Shown piece by piece: positions 28,371 to 37,357 of a stretch of 64,000 nucleotides of DNA. Position 1 is the stretch's first letter. The number at the start of each line of letters is the position of its first letter. The notes under the pieces were generated by a model that saw nothing but the letters and a program-made list of their open reading frames with translations, did not search any database and was not told the origin of the DNA. This DNA comes from Mariprofundus ferrooxydans PV-1 (GTDB lineage Bacteria > Pseudomonadota > Zetaproteobacteria > Mariprofundales > Mariprofundaceae), in the NCBI RefSeq assembly GCF_000153765.1, contig NZ_DS022295.1:690887-754886 (forward strand). The letters are read 5' to 3'. The position numbers and the translations under genes were made by a program.

Positions 28371-28428
28371 ACACCTAGCACTGAATATTATACTACATCT
28401 CATCCATAATTCTTCGTATGCTTCGATG

Positions 28429-28848
28429 ATGTGGATACAAAAGACCATCACCCTGAAACCTCGCAGCCGTGGATTTCACTTAATCACCAGTGAAATCATT
28501 TCCAGCCTAGCCGAGCTAAAACAATTCAACATAGGCATTGCGCATCTCTTCATTCAGCACACCAGTGCAAGTTTAACGATCAATGAAAATGCTGACCCTT
28601 CAGTTCGCTCAGACATGGAGAATCATTTCAATCAAAGCGCCCCGGAGAACCAAAAGTTCTATACCCATACCTATGAAGGCCCAGATGACATTACGGCCCA
28701 CTTAAAAACCACAACCATTGGAAACAGCCTTACCATTCCTATCAAAAACGGCCAGCTTGGATTGGGTACCTGGCAAGGCATCTATCTGGGTGAACACAGA
28801 AACCATGGTGGATCAAGAAAACTAGTTGTAACGATGAATGGCGACTGA
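28429..28848 (+). CDS. YjbQ (UPF0047) protein carried by the element
   Basis: 139 residues, full family length, from the second of two adjacent ATGs. Conserved motifs are complete: RSRGFHLIT, FIQHTSASLTINENAD, DMENHFNQSAPEN and [20 protein letters not shown]0047 proteins have been reported to show weak thiamine-phosphate synthase activity; the physiological role is open. It is clearly diverged from the disrupted host gene, oriented oppositely, and lies less than 100 bases inside the left terminus. At the site matching the host insertion point it reads GATGACATTACGGCCCAC against the host GATGACATGCCGGCCCAC. It probably replaces the function lost on integration. Confidence 0.93.
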   Translation: MWIQKTITLKPRSRGFHLITSEIISSLAELKQFNIGIAHLFIQHTSASLTINENADPSVRSDMENHFNQSAPENQKFYTHTYEGPDDITAHLKTTTIGNSLTIPIKNGQLGLGTWQGIYLGEHRNHGGSRKLVVTMNGD

Positions 28849-28949
28849 GCTAATTACTTTCCAATTTACATCTACGATATTTCAAAGGGCAATCACTTCA
28901 TTTAAAACGTTTAAGTATCAAGACGGGAACCTATCCAGAATCCCTTTTA

Positions 28950-29531
28950 TTAAACCCTCATTATTCTTGATTTCTTGGATAAGTGACTGATTTTATTTTT
29001 CTTGCGAGGGCTGATAAAGAAGGAAAGTGTTGCTTTCTTATTTACCAAGTCAGCAAAATGCTTGATCAAATATTCATAGGCATTACCTAACATGTCTGGA
29101 TCAACAGACATGTTGCCTAATGTGTATTGAGAAAAGTGCTCTACAAGATCCACCAGAAGCCTGTCAGAGAGTTTGTTTTTATTACTCCACTGAGCATCAC
29201 CAAAGATACCATACAAGTATTCCTGGTTAGCTTGCTCGATTCCTCTCAATGCTTTTTCTATGGCTTGCCCTACATTGGTGGAAGTCTCTCTTACATCTCG
29301 CCAGTGGCAGCCTTCAGGGATTTCAAAACGATGGAACTCTGGGAGCAATGCATACTCTTTATCGCCATCGGACTCTTCCAGCGCGATGCGGAATTCTTCA
29401 TCGTAAACATCGGAAATACGGTTAAAGAGCAGCAGTGGAAAGATGTATACCTCGAAATCAGAAGCATCTACTGGGCCCTTCAGTATCCAGGCCGCTTTGG
29501 AAAGATACTGCTCTAATTGCGATAACGACAA
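28950..29531 (-). pseudogene. Truncated type I restriction-modification methylase (hsdM remnant)
   Basis: 193 codons from a TTG. The first ~173 match the N-terminal region of HsdM (QLEQYLSKAAWILKGPVDAS; FPLLLFNRISDVYDEE; DMLGNAYEYLIKHFADLVNK). Where HsdM continues with GEFYTPR the sequence changes to unrelated residues and stops, so the SAM-binding and NPPF catalytic motifs are absent. Complete HsdM is about 500 residues, and no hsdS or hsdR is present. It is a remnant left by an earlier cargo rearrangement. Confidence 0.88.
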
Positions 29532-29779
29532 TGCCTGCTAATTCATTCAGAAAAACCCTCCCCATACCCAATGTTGCAACAGATAGTCTATTACCGATGA
29601 GGAGAAACTTTAACTCCGTACAATGAGCTAATAATGGACTTAGTCTCATAAAATGCTTGACAGAAAAAATCATATGATACAGCTTAACATACTGATTCAT
29701 AAGGATTATATATTAGTCACCGACTATTCCACAATAACTTCCTTGATCAGTTTTAGCTAAATGGTCAGGGAGGTTTTTC

Positions 29780-31936
29780 ATGGGTCAGAGAAAGTTAAGA
29801 TGTCACTCATCGCGAAACAGAACCAGTTTCGCTGACATTTCTCTGCCGCTACTTGACCAATTACCAGATGACCTGGCCGACGAGTGGCTAAAGAATCTCG
29901 AACGATGGGCCAAAGGTTTTTCTACCCCAATGCAGGCATTTAAACTCCAACAGGTAACGACCTTTTGGGTAAATTGTCATATCAAATCGCCGCACCAGTA
30001 TCCACTCCCGCCTTTGCTTAAATCAGAAGCCCATGGGTTGATTAAAAATTTGCGGCGGAGTTGGTATGAACACGATATAATTGATCAAGGCGTACAGATG
30101 GATACTGCATCTACGGCTTGGTCTGTATTCCTCCGTTGCATTAAAATTATGTCCCGCGCGGGGCTATTCCCCGAACTCGATTTTTATAGCAAATCGTACC
30201 GTGCCTTTCACATGCAAAAAACCAGAGTATCTCGTGGCCTAGTAAATCCAAAGGTACTGAATGAATGTGCCTCGACGCTGCATGCCACAATGGACATCGA
30301 TAACGACAGTTATCATAGCTGTTTATTGGTACCACTATCGATTCATTTGTCGGATAACGAGTATCTTGAAAATTATGAAAACGAGCTCAGATCATCCATC
30401 AATTGTTTTTCTACGTGCGCAAATCAAGAATTTGAAACATTACAATTGCTAGAAAAAAAAGGTCAGCAGTTAATTGACTCAGTCGACTATGATTTAATTC
30501 AACGAATACTTAATAGTCGAAGGAGAATTGATGGCAGAGTTGATGGAACCAAAGGCGGCTATATTGACCCTTCAAATGGGAGAAACTGGTTTAACCCTAA
30601 AGGTGGCCACCCAGCAGTCTTTGCGAACAACCTCGCACTAGTAAAGTATGAGATGGGAGATCTTCCACAACCATACGTATTTAATGTAGAGAACAGAAAA
30701 TCAATAATTAATGGAAAAAATCATTGGCGTTTTCCAATTCAATTCGGCCGGGAAAAATTATTTTCTCACCTTGGTATATTGACGTGTCGAAACGCAATTC
30801 CTCTGATCGTGCTGCTTTTAATAGATCACCCGCGTTTGAACGTGGAATCTTTACTTAATGCCCGCTTGGTCGACAGCAAAAATCAAAAAATATTAATTGC
30901 CAATGCAGGAGAAAATGGAACGGACCTGCGTCTTACTGTTAACAAAATGCGAGCAAAAAGTCAAAAATCAAGCGTACTCACGCCGCGAGGAAAGGCTATT
31001 CTTGCCGCGGTTCTGAAATGGACAAATCCTGTGCGGAAGTCATTGATCCAACAAAATCGATTGGATGATGCTCGCTATTTATGGGTCGGATTCACACATA
31101 TCGTCGGTTACAAAGTTGGACGCTTCTCAATAAATCAAATGAGAGAAATGTTCCGCAAACCAAATGCGAAAATTGCTAATATAGAAAACAATATTGAAGC
31201 CTCAAATCCAGAAACGGTCCACTCCAGAACTGACTTTATCAGGTCTCATCCAAGCCTTTCACCTTGGGCAACGACAGCAAGGTTATCGAGCCTCAGAGTC
31301 TCTTCCGGAGTCTTATCCTGGTTTGAGTCCCAAGGTGACGTGGCTGTGACAGCCAGAGCATTTGGGCACAAGAATTTAAAAACAACAATCGACAATTATA
31401 TCCCCAAGCCGATACAGGAAGCCATGTATGAGCGTCAAATACGCCGCTGGCAAAATTTAATGATAAGCGCTGCTTGCGCCAAAAAACCTTATCTTTTAAC
31501 AGCAACAGACTTCTCTACACAAGCTCAACTACATGAATTCATTTGTGGCCTACTTCTCGATGCAAATCAAAGTTTCGCAGATGAGACTAGCTCAGCACTG
31601 CTCTCACGATTAAAAGAAATCATTAATCCATCAGTGCTAGAAAGCAAAGAGTTAGTAACTGAATGCAATTCAAAAACATTGCTAATAAATGACCCCCAAA
31701 AGCTTGCTGTGACCATGCTCTACGAAGAAGTCCTTCGTGAGTGTCCGGAGGCTGATCTTGATGCACCAGATCCATCTACAAAAACGACGCCTCGGATGTG
31801 GATTGATTTACTCAATGTATTGAGAGGACCATTACCCGACAGCATGCATGAGTTGAAGACTGCTGTACGCGCAGCTGAAATTATCGCGGGTGAAATTCGC
31901 GGTATCATTTCATTCCCTACGCTCACCGGAAGTTAA
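29780..31936 (+). CDS. Tyrosine-recombinase-like protein 1 of the element
   Basis: 718 residues. The C-terminal part has the recombinase pattern FGHKNLKTTIDNYI, giving His530 and Tyr540. Where HxxR is expected the sequence reads SSLRVSSG, so the first His of the motif appears lost. The N-terminal ~350 residues are an unrecognised, probably DNA-binding region. It is the first of a tightly packed co-directional series (3 bases before the next gene). The altered motif makes independent strand cleavage uncertain. It belongs with the large recombinases of non-conjugative integrative elements. Confidence 0.8.
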   Translation: MGQRKLRCHSSRNRTSFADISLPLLDQLPDDLADEWLKNLERWAKGFSTPMQAFKLQQVTTFWVNCHIKSPHQYPLPPLLKSEAHGLIKNLRRSWYEHDIIDQGVQMDTASTAWSVFLRCIKIMSRAGLFPELDFYSKSYRAFHMQKTRVSRGLVNPKVLNECASTLHATMDIDNDSYHSCLLVPLSIHLSDNEYLENYENELRSSINCFSTCANQEFETLQLLEKKGQQLIDSVDYDLIQRILNSRRRIDGRVDGTKGGYIDPSNGRNWFNPKGGHPAVFANNLALVKYEMGDLPQPYVFNVENRKSIINGKNHWRFPIQFGREKLFSHLGILTCRNAIPLIVLLLIDHPRLNVESLLNARLVDSKNQKILIANAGENGTDLRLTVNKMRAKSQKSSVLTPRGKAILAAVLKWTNPVRKSLIQQNRLDDARYLWVGFTHIVGYKVGRFSINQMREMFRKPNAKIANIENNIEASNPETVHSRTDFIRSHPSLSPWATTARLSSLRVSSGVLSWFESQGDVAVTARAFGHKNLKTTIDNYIPKPIQEAMYERQIRRWQNLMISAACAKKPYLLTATDFSTQAQLHEFICGLLLDANQSFADETSSALLSRLKEIINPSVLESKELVTECNSKTLLINDPQKLAVTMLYEEVLRECPEADLDAPDPSTKTTPRMWIDLLNVLRGPLPDSMHELKTAVRAAEIIAGEIRGIISFPTLTGS

Positions 31937-31939
31937 AAA

Positions 31940-34204
31940 ATGATTAGCCTTCCCAAAGACCTTGTTGAGTATCTAAATAACGATAACGATCAAATATCCC
32001 TAAATGTCAAACCAAGCTGGTTAATAAATAACTTCAAAGATCCTATTTGGTGGCTCAAAAACGCCAATCAAACGCGGCTTGTAAACGACAAGTGGCGTGG
32101 TGCGATTACCATTGACTGGGGAATGAAATTACCTCAAGGAAGACTGACTGACATGCGTTGGAGCAAGCTGCTCCTCCACTGTCAACTCATTGTGATTGCG
32201 CACATCGAATGCCCTCAAGCAGCAACTAGCAACTTAAAGGAAGTTGCAAAATTTCAGCGGACCATGCTTCGAATTTCAGAATACCTTATTTTTAACGCCC
32301 CTGATCAGGCTGAATTGCTTGGATTATCGGCATTATCCAATCATCGAGTCGAAATGCTCCTCGTAGACTCCCTTCATGGGGGGATTTGTGGAACAGGCAG
32401 TTGGTGTAAGCGATGGGATGCATTTATTCAAAGCATTTATTCTGACTTGAAAACAAGGGGGAAGGTAAAACACTGGGCATCAAATCTTCCATCAGACGAA
32501 AGGAGTAAAATCGACAACTGGAACAGGGAAATTATTTCTTCAGATCCTAAATGTCTTCCTGGCATGCCGACTCCTACCACCTTGAGCTCTGAAGAGCTCA
32601 TATTTGCTCGGCGCTGGCTGAAAATGGAAAACATGTTGGATAGAAATGGAACCGTACCACTACTTACAGTTGCCGACCGAATTGGTGTTGACAGAGTGCG
32701 CATAACAAAGTCCAAACATCTAATTTACCATCTTCGCCCGTTTGAACAGTGTATCGATTATCGGCATCAAGAGCAGGCCAGCAACCTCTGCCGTGAAAAA
32801 CTTAGCCATCGCCATAAGACCATTGCTCAGATAGCTACAACCCATTGTAGCTCAAGCGCACAACTAAACCTATATCAAGGGCTGAGTTACTTACGCCGCT
32901 ATGTACAGTATTGCGACAGCTTAAAAGATTCACAGTTACACGCATTAAATTTAGAGCGTATTCCCCCTGAGCTAAAGGGATGCGGGCCAAAGAATCGTAC
33001 TCCAACTCTACCTGTTGAAGTCGCACTATTCATTTATGATCATATGATAGATTGGGTTCTAAACTTAACTATTCCGTTGATTGACTATTACTTAGAAATT
33101 TTAGGCAAGGTCATCAAGCAACAAGGCAATGCATTACGAATTTCAAAAAACATGAGAGCCGGCTGCGATGCACTGGGCATAGATATGCCCGACTACTGGG
33201 AGAATGCATTCTCTGAGACCCCTCCTCCAGCAGAGCTTAAACGCTTAGGTATCTGGAGGGTTGGACCAATCTTTTATGAGGCTATTAATTCACCGAAAAA
33301 ATATCGCGATGCCGCAGGGAACAGTCTGTTGCCTAGCATCATACGCAATTCAGGGTTAACACTTATTGATGCCATGTTAATGAATTCAGCTGTCATTGTG
33401 GCTGTTACAGCTGCATTTTCAATACGACGTATCCAAGAACTCCTGAATTTGCATCCATCAGCGGTAAAAATAACTCAGGGAAGAAACTACCTCGACTTTA
33501 ACCTGGAAAAAGTAGGCATTGATGACACACGTTCACCGGCTTGTCGTCCAATACCCAGCTTTGTTGGAAAAGCACTTAACAAACAAAATCTATTATCACG
33601 AAAATTATCAGATGCCAATAAGTTACGAAAACATGACCCCCAAATAGATAAACTATTATTTATCAGGCCCTCAAATTCAGCAGGAACGCCCCTTTGCTAT
33701 ACTTTTTTCAGAAAATATCTTGACCTGTATTGCGATTATATTGAATCACCATGCGATAGAGAAGGTAGGCGGTGGTATTTGCAAAGTCACGAGCCCCGTC
33801 GTTTTGGCGCAATGAGCTTCTTCCATCTCTGTGGGATGGAGAACTCACTCCCAGCCCTCACTTGGTTCATGGGCCACGGGGATATTAGCCAAACCTGGCA
33901 TTATATTCGCGAAGAACTAACTGGCGCAGAGGTTACAAGTATCGAGGTTGCAATGGCAACTTCAGCCCTACTTAATCAACAAGTTCTTGGGTCGGTCAAG
34001 GGGGACAAAAAACTTAAAGATGTTCTAGCCAATCACTTTGGATCAGACAGGCTGGATCTCATTGATCCGAATGACTTGGATCAATATCTACAATATTTAC
34101 ACGAAGAAGGTGTTTATACAGTTACACCTCACACTATTAAAACAAGTAATGGAGAAAAGCATGTGATTGTCATCAATTACTCAAAGGAGGTTACCCATGC
34201 CTAA
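31940..34204 (+). CDS. Tyrosine-recombinase-like protein 2 of the element
   Basis: 754 residues. Catalytic signature visible near the C-terminus: FSIRRIQELLNLH (first Arg), HEPRR (His617, Arg620), MGHGDISQTWHYI (His646, Tyr655). The N-terminal half has no recognised domain. It overlaps the next gene's ATG by 8 bases and begins 3 bases after recombinase 1, so the set is one operon. The large size and arrangement recall the 'tfp' or large Int proteins described for strand-biased circularising elements of Vibrio; that comparison is from memory. Confidence 0.82.
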   Translation: MISLPKDLVEYLNNDNDQISLNVKPSWLINNFKDPIWWLKNANQTRLVNDKWRGAITIDWGMKLPQGRLTDMRWSKLLLHCQLIVIAHIECPQAATSNLKEVAKFQRTMLRISEYLIFNAPDQAELLGLSALSNHRVEMLLVDSLHGGICGTGSWCKRWDAFIQSIYSDLKTRGKVKHWASNLPSDERSKIDNWNREIISSDPKCLPGMPTPTTLSSEELIFARRWLKMENMLDRNGTVPLLTVADRIGVDRVRITKSKHLIYHLRPFEQCIDYRHQEQASNLCREKLSHRHKTIAQIATTHCSSSAQLNLYQGLSYLRRYVQYCDSLKDSQLHALNLERIPPELKGCGPKNRTPTLPVEVALFIYDHMIDWVLNLTIPLIDYYLEILGKVIKQQGNALRISKNMRAGCDALGIDMPDYWENAFSETPPPAELKRLGIWRVGPIFYEAINSPKKYRDAAGNSLLPSIIRNSGLTLIDAMLMNSAVIVAVTAAFSIRRIQELLNLHPSAVKITQGRNYLDFNLEKVGIDDTRSPACRPIPSFVGKALNKQNLLSRKLSDANKLRKHDPQIDKLLFIRPSNSAGTPLCYTFFRKYLDLYCDYIESPCDREGRRWYLQSHEPRRFGAMSFFHLCGMENSLPALTWFMGHGDISQTWHYIREELTGAEVTSIEVAMATSALLNQQVLGSVKGDKKLKDVLANHFGSDRLDLIDPNDLDQYLQYLHEEGVYTVTPHTIKTSNGEKHVIVINYSKEVTHA

Positions 34205-34733
34205 GCTAAAACCTGGTGAAATAGCCCCTGGTGTTGCTGCTATATCACAAAAGAAGCAGGCTTCTGTCCGCAACCTTTTAAAGGTCCTTCAGAAAGCATT
34301 GTCTACTCCTAAGGATACGCCACAGACGACACTAGATGCTATGAGCGGCTACAGGGCGCTATGCAAATGGAAAGATACTGATCTTGGTATCACGCCCATG
34401 TCAGAAGCTACTTTGCGTAAATACATAAAAAAATTCTATAAAGGTGGCCTGCCTAGCTTCGAAAAAGACCGCCAAAAAATCCTTATCAGATCTGTTTCAG
34501 CCATTGCAAAACCAGGCACCAGAGATGCGTATAAACAAACATGTAAAAACGTGCATGATGAAGATCAAGTTATTACCAATCACATTCTACAATTCTCCAA
34601 TCAATATCTGGACTTATTAGAAAAAACATCAGAGATAAGCCGCTCTCATAAGTTTCTACAGGATACTCTTAAAGCTCATACCTTAGCTTATCCAAGTGCA
34701 TTTCGTGGCCTTCGAGTCATCACCGATGAATAA
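34197..34733 (+). CDS. Small protein inside the recombinase operon, unknown
   Basis: 178 residues from the ATG at 34197, chosen because AAAGGAGG lies 6-7 bases upstream (an earlier ATG at 34167 lies further inside recombinase 2). Basic and helical (KKQASVRNLLKVLQKAL; ATLRKYIKKFYKGGLPSFEK), with no catalytic signature. It overlaps both neighbours by 8 bases, so it is probably a stoichiometric partner of the recombinases, such as a DNA-binding or directionality factor. Confidence 0.75.
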   Translation: MPKLKPGEIAPGVAAISQKKQASVRNLLKVLQKALSTPKDTPQTTLDAMSGYRALCKWKDTDLGITPMSEATLRKYIKKFYKGGLPSFEKDRQKILIRSVSAIAKPGTRDAYKQTCKNVHDEDQVITNHILQFSNQYLDLLEKTSEISRSHKFLQDTLKAHTLAYPSAFRGLRVITDE

Positions 34734-36153
34734 ACAAACAATAAAAAGACAATTGTGGAAAACAACTGACGAGCGTTGCAAGTTAACCCTGTATCTAGGA
34801 AGCAATGGCCCTGTCTACCGATCTGTTTCAGGCGTAAGAGTCCTGTTCTGGCCCAGTCTAAAACCTTGCTGGGAAGCCAATATGTATATTGTACACCGCC
34901 TACGCATGGGGAGATCAATTGGAACAGTAAGGAACGATGCTGCTCAAATTGCTTTACTATTAGTATTCTTATATCAACAAAATCTCTCTTTTGATGATAT
35001 TTCAAATGACGTGATGAATGCATTTAGTGATTACCTTGTTAATGAAGAAGACAGGGTCGTACCGCAGTCAAAACGTCGTGGTGGTCGGCAAACAAACAAA
35101 ATTCTACGGCGAACTTTAGACTACCTCCAGTGGTATCAAGCTCTGTTTCCGGTTCGCAATGTTCTCGTGGGGCCTTACGGGAGTGGAGCTCAAATTACCG
35201 TTGAAGAAAAGTCGGTTAAGGTTAATCGCAGAAATACCCATTATCTGCGCCATGAGTGCATGGTACCCAACGATATAGCAAGAGATGTTAAGCCTATGGC
35301 TAGAAATATTTTTACATCGCTATTGGATGCATGTGGTGAAATAGCAAAAAGCAGGTTCGTACAATCCCGGGCAAGAATAATGCTTAAGCTGCTGAGTGAC
35401 ACTGGTGCCCGTCGCGTAGAAATAGCCACAATTCTCGTTGAAGATGTTTTACGGACCAAAAAAAATGGTAGTTGCAAACTCCTACTAAAAACAGCTAAGC
35501 GTGGAGATTGGAAGGAACGTCTAGTGCCAATTCCAGAGGCCACGTTAGATGCTCTTTTAACATTTATCGAAATCGACCGACGCTTGCATCTTCGCAAACT
35601 TAAACACAAACAGAAAGAAATTACTGACAATACAGGACCATTACTTCTTACATTTAGAGGCAAACCATTGAGTACGCCGACTATTACCGTGGATATCTCC
35701 CGGTTACGTAAAATTGCAGGCATCTCTGAGCGAGCTACTGCACATATGTTACGCCACAGGTGGATCACCATCCAGGTTGTAGAGCGCCTAAAAGCATATA
35801 TTGGCAAGAAGTTACCCATAGATATTGAAAATACTATTCTTACAAAAGTCGCCTCCATGACGGGCCACAAACAGATCGAAAGCTTAAAACCATATATCTA
35901 TTTGGCGTTTGATGAAATGGGGGTTTGGGATACTTCTGATGCTGTTATCAATATGCGTGTTAATGCGGAGGCAGCGCATCGAGAAATCCAGGAAATCAGA
36001 CAATCTCATCCCGATGGTGAATCGTTAAAGAAGAATGACTTAAAACGAGTGGATAAGCTGCTAGAACAACTTTTGGAACATATAAAACCAGAATTTGTCG
36101 AGATAGCAAACAAACGGCTTTATGGTGAGGTAAGTTTGGATGCTTATATGTGA
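34726..36153 (+). CDS. Tyrosine recombinase 3 of the element
   Basis: 475 residues. All catalytic elements are seen: SDTGARRVEIATILVED (first Arg), a Lys-rich beta hairpin around LKTAKRGDWKERLVPIP, HMLRHRW (His340, Arg343), MTGHKQ, and PYIY with Tyr390 as likely nucleophile. The N-terminal region resembles a SAM-like core-binding domain. It is the most canonical of the three recombinases and probably the main strand-exchange enzyme. Its ATG overlaps the end of the preceding small gene. Confidence 0.88.
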   Translation: MNKQTIKRQLWKTTDERCKLTLYLGSNGPVYRSVSGVRVLFWPSLKPCWEANMYIVHRLRMGRSIGTVRNDAAQIALLLVFLYQQNLSFDDISNDVMNAFSDYLVNEEDRVVPQSKRRGGRQTNKILRRTLDYLQWYQALFPVRNVLVGPYGSGAQITVEEKSVKVNRRNTHYLRHECMVPNDIARDVKPMARNIFTSLLDACGEIAKSRFVQSRARIMLKLLSDTGARRVEIATILVEDVLRTKKNGSCKLLLKTAKRGDWKERLVPIPEATLDALLTFIEIDRRLHLRKLKHKQKEITDNTGPLLLTFRGKPLSTPTITVDISRLRKIAGISERATAHMLRHRWITIQVVERLKAYIGKKLPIDIENTILTKVASMTGHKQIESLKPYIYLAFDEMGVWDTSDAVINMRVNAEAAHREIQEIRQSHPDGESLKKNDLKRVDKLLEQLLEHIKPEFVEIANKRLYGEVSLDAYM

Positions 36154-36218
36154 CCAAAGCAGCATCAAAGGTACTAGCGTCCAAAATGCCAAGTAAAAAT
36201 TAATAAAAAGGAGTTGTT

Positions 36219-36422
36219 ATGAACACGCACACACTAAAATTCCCATCTGGCTGCTCTGTCAAACATTGCAAACAAGATGCTAAAGCCATTGTCAAAAACT
36301 CAAAACAATCCAATTCCCCCATACCGCTACATGCTGCGTTGGATATGGTTGCTTCGGATAATGGTATAAACCTGCCGTGGGAACGCGCCTTAAAACAATT
36401 AATGGCAGGAGATGTTAAATAA
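36219..36422 (+). CDS. Small conserved-looking accessory protein of the recombinase block
   Basis: 67 residues with a strong AAAAAGGAG site. Basic and Cys-containing (CSVKHCKQDAKAIVKN). It lies 65 bases after recombinase 3 on the same strand. Its position matches the small 'srap' gene that follows the recombinases in Vibrio strand-biased circularising elements; I cannot confirm homology without a search. Possibly an auxiliary recombination factor. Confidence 0.65.
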   Translation: MNTHTLKFPSGCSVKHCKQDAKAIVKNSKQSNSPIPLHAALDMVASDNGINLPWERALKQLMAGDVK

Positions 36423-36553
36423 CCTAAAACTGCTCAAACGCACCTACTTGGTCATGCATTAAACCTACGCATCAAGAAAGGCTTAATTGACATGGGCAGC
36501 ACTGACGATGCTGACGAAGGATTTTCCGTCTGCATGCTTAGGTGTAAATTACA

Positions 36554-36571
36554 GTGTAAATACATTTACAC
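36554..36571. promoter_or_regulatory. Perfect 18-bp palindrome, candidate operator
   Basis: GTGTAAATACATTTACAC, two 8-bp arms around AC. A direct half-site GGTGTAAAT lies just upstream (36540-36548). It sits about 25-45 bases before the degenerate integrase gene, the right place for a repressor site. Confidence 0.5.
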
Positions 36572-36595
36572 ATAAACTTACGCAAATGGAGATTG

Positions 36596-37126
36596 ATGAT
36601 GATGGCGAAGATGAAATTGATGAGTAAACAGGACCAAGCGCGGATGCTTCAGTATCTCGATAGCGAAGAGGAACACATATTGGCGAAGACTATATATTCG
36701 CTACTTCTGGATGGACTATGTGTAGGCGAGATAGTGCGGCTGGACTGTGAGAATCTGCGAAATATTGAAGATGGAAATTGTATTTTAGAATTGGCGAGCT
36801 CTGGCAGGTCGGCGAACCACTACACTGGGTATTTGCTGAGCAAAGTGTCAATTGAAGCCTTGCTCAAGCTGAAAGATGCAAAAAATGAGAAAGCCGGGCC
36901 GGTTTTTCGATCCGCAAATGGAAAAAGGATGACTGCTCATGAGCTAAGTCGAATTCTCACTAAGTCATTAGAAAAAGCTGGATCAGAAAGCTATTCCAGC
37001 GATTCAGTTCGAAAGACGGGGATAATGCGTCAGTGGCTTTCGATGGCCCCCAAGCCTAGTCAGTTGAGTCAAGATGTTAACATCGATATGGTGAACGCAT
37101 ATTTGAAAGAGATTGATCAAAAGTAA
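36596..37126 (+). CDS. Degenerate integrase-like protein
   Basis: About 176 residues; three consecutive ATGs follow GGAG, so the exact start is open. It resembles only the catalytic domain of tyrosine recombinases: YSLLLDGLCVGEIVRLDCENL corresponds to the TGLR-x2-E region but has Cys where the catalytic Arg should be, and DSVRKTGIMRQWL stands in for the HxxR helix. No GH...Y ending is visible. It is probably inactive, or a DNA-binding derivative. Confidence 0.6.
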   Translation: MMMAKMKLMSKQDQARMLQYLDSEEEHILAKTIYSLLLDGLCVGEIVRLDCENLRNIEDGNCILELASSGRSANHYTGYLLSKVSIEALLKLKDAKNEKAGPVFRSANGKRMTAHELSRILTKSLEKAGSESYSSDSVRKTGIMRQWLSMAPKPSQLSQDVNIDMVNAYLKEIDQK

Positions 37127-37278
37127 TCTATTTGCATATTCCAGTCAAAAGTCCCACCTCTTCTTGGCAATTTTAGCCAAGACAGTTTCAGCACCCCCCT
37201 CGGCCTAGGGCCAGCAACCGTTGCCAACACTCGTGGGTTACGATCAGGTTCGAGGTAGGTGCTTTTTTGCCTGTTCAG

Positions 37279-37330
37279 GGCGGACATCTGCCGATCGATC
37301 ACCACAGGAAACTCGCGGCCAAAGCAGACA
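37279..37330 (-). repeat. Palindromic island repeat, copy 1 (partial)
   Basis: Read on the minus strand it has TGTCTGC-TTTGGCCG, then CCTGTGGTGATCG and CGGCAG, and ends TGTCCGCC. It shares the core of the intergenic repeats found further right and lies between the degenerate integrase and the polymerase gene. Confidence 0.6.
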
Positions 37331-37357
37331 CTAACTTAATCAACCAGAGGCCTGAAT

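Noticed and set aside
28069-28428. A long N-terminal extension of the carried YjbQ (open frame from 28069)
   Set aside because: The upstream part is the antisense of the host yjbQ fragment and crosses the element boundary; the family start is the ATG at 28429.
28950-29531. A working type I restriction methylase
   Set aside because: The frame ends before the SAM-binding and NPPF motifs and no hsdS or hsdR is present.
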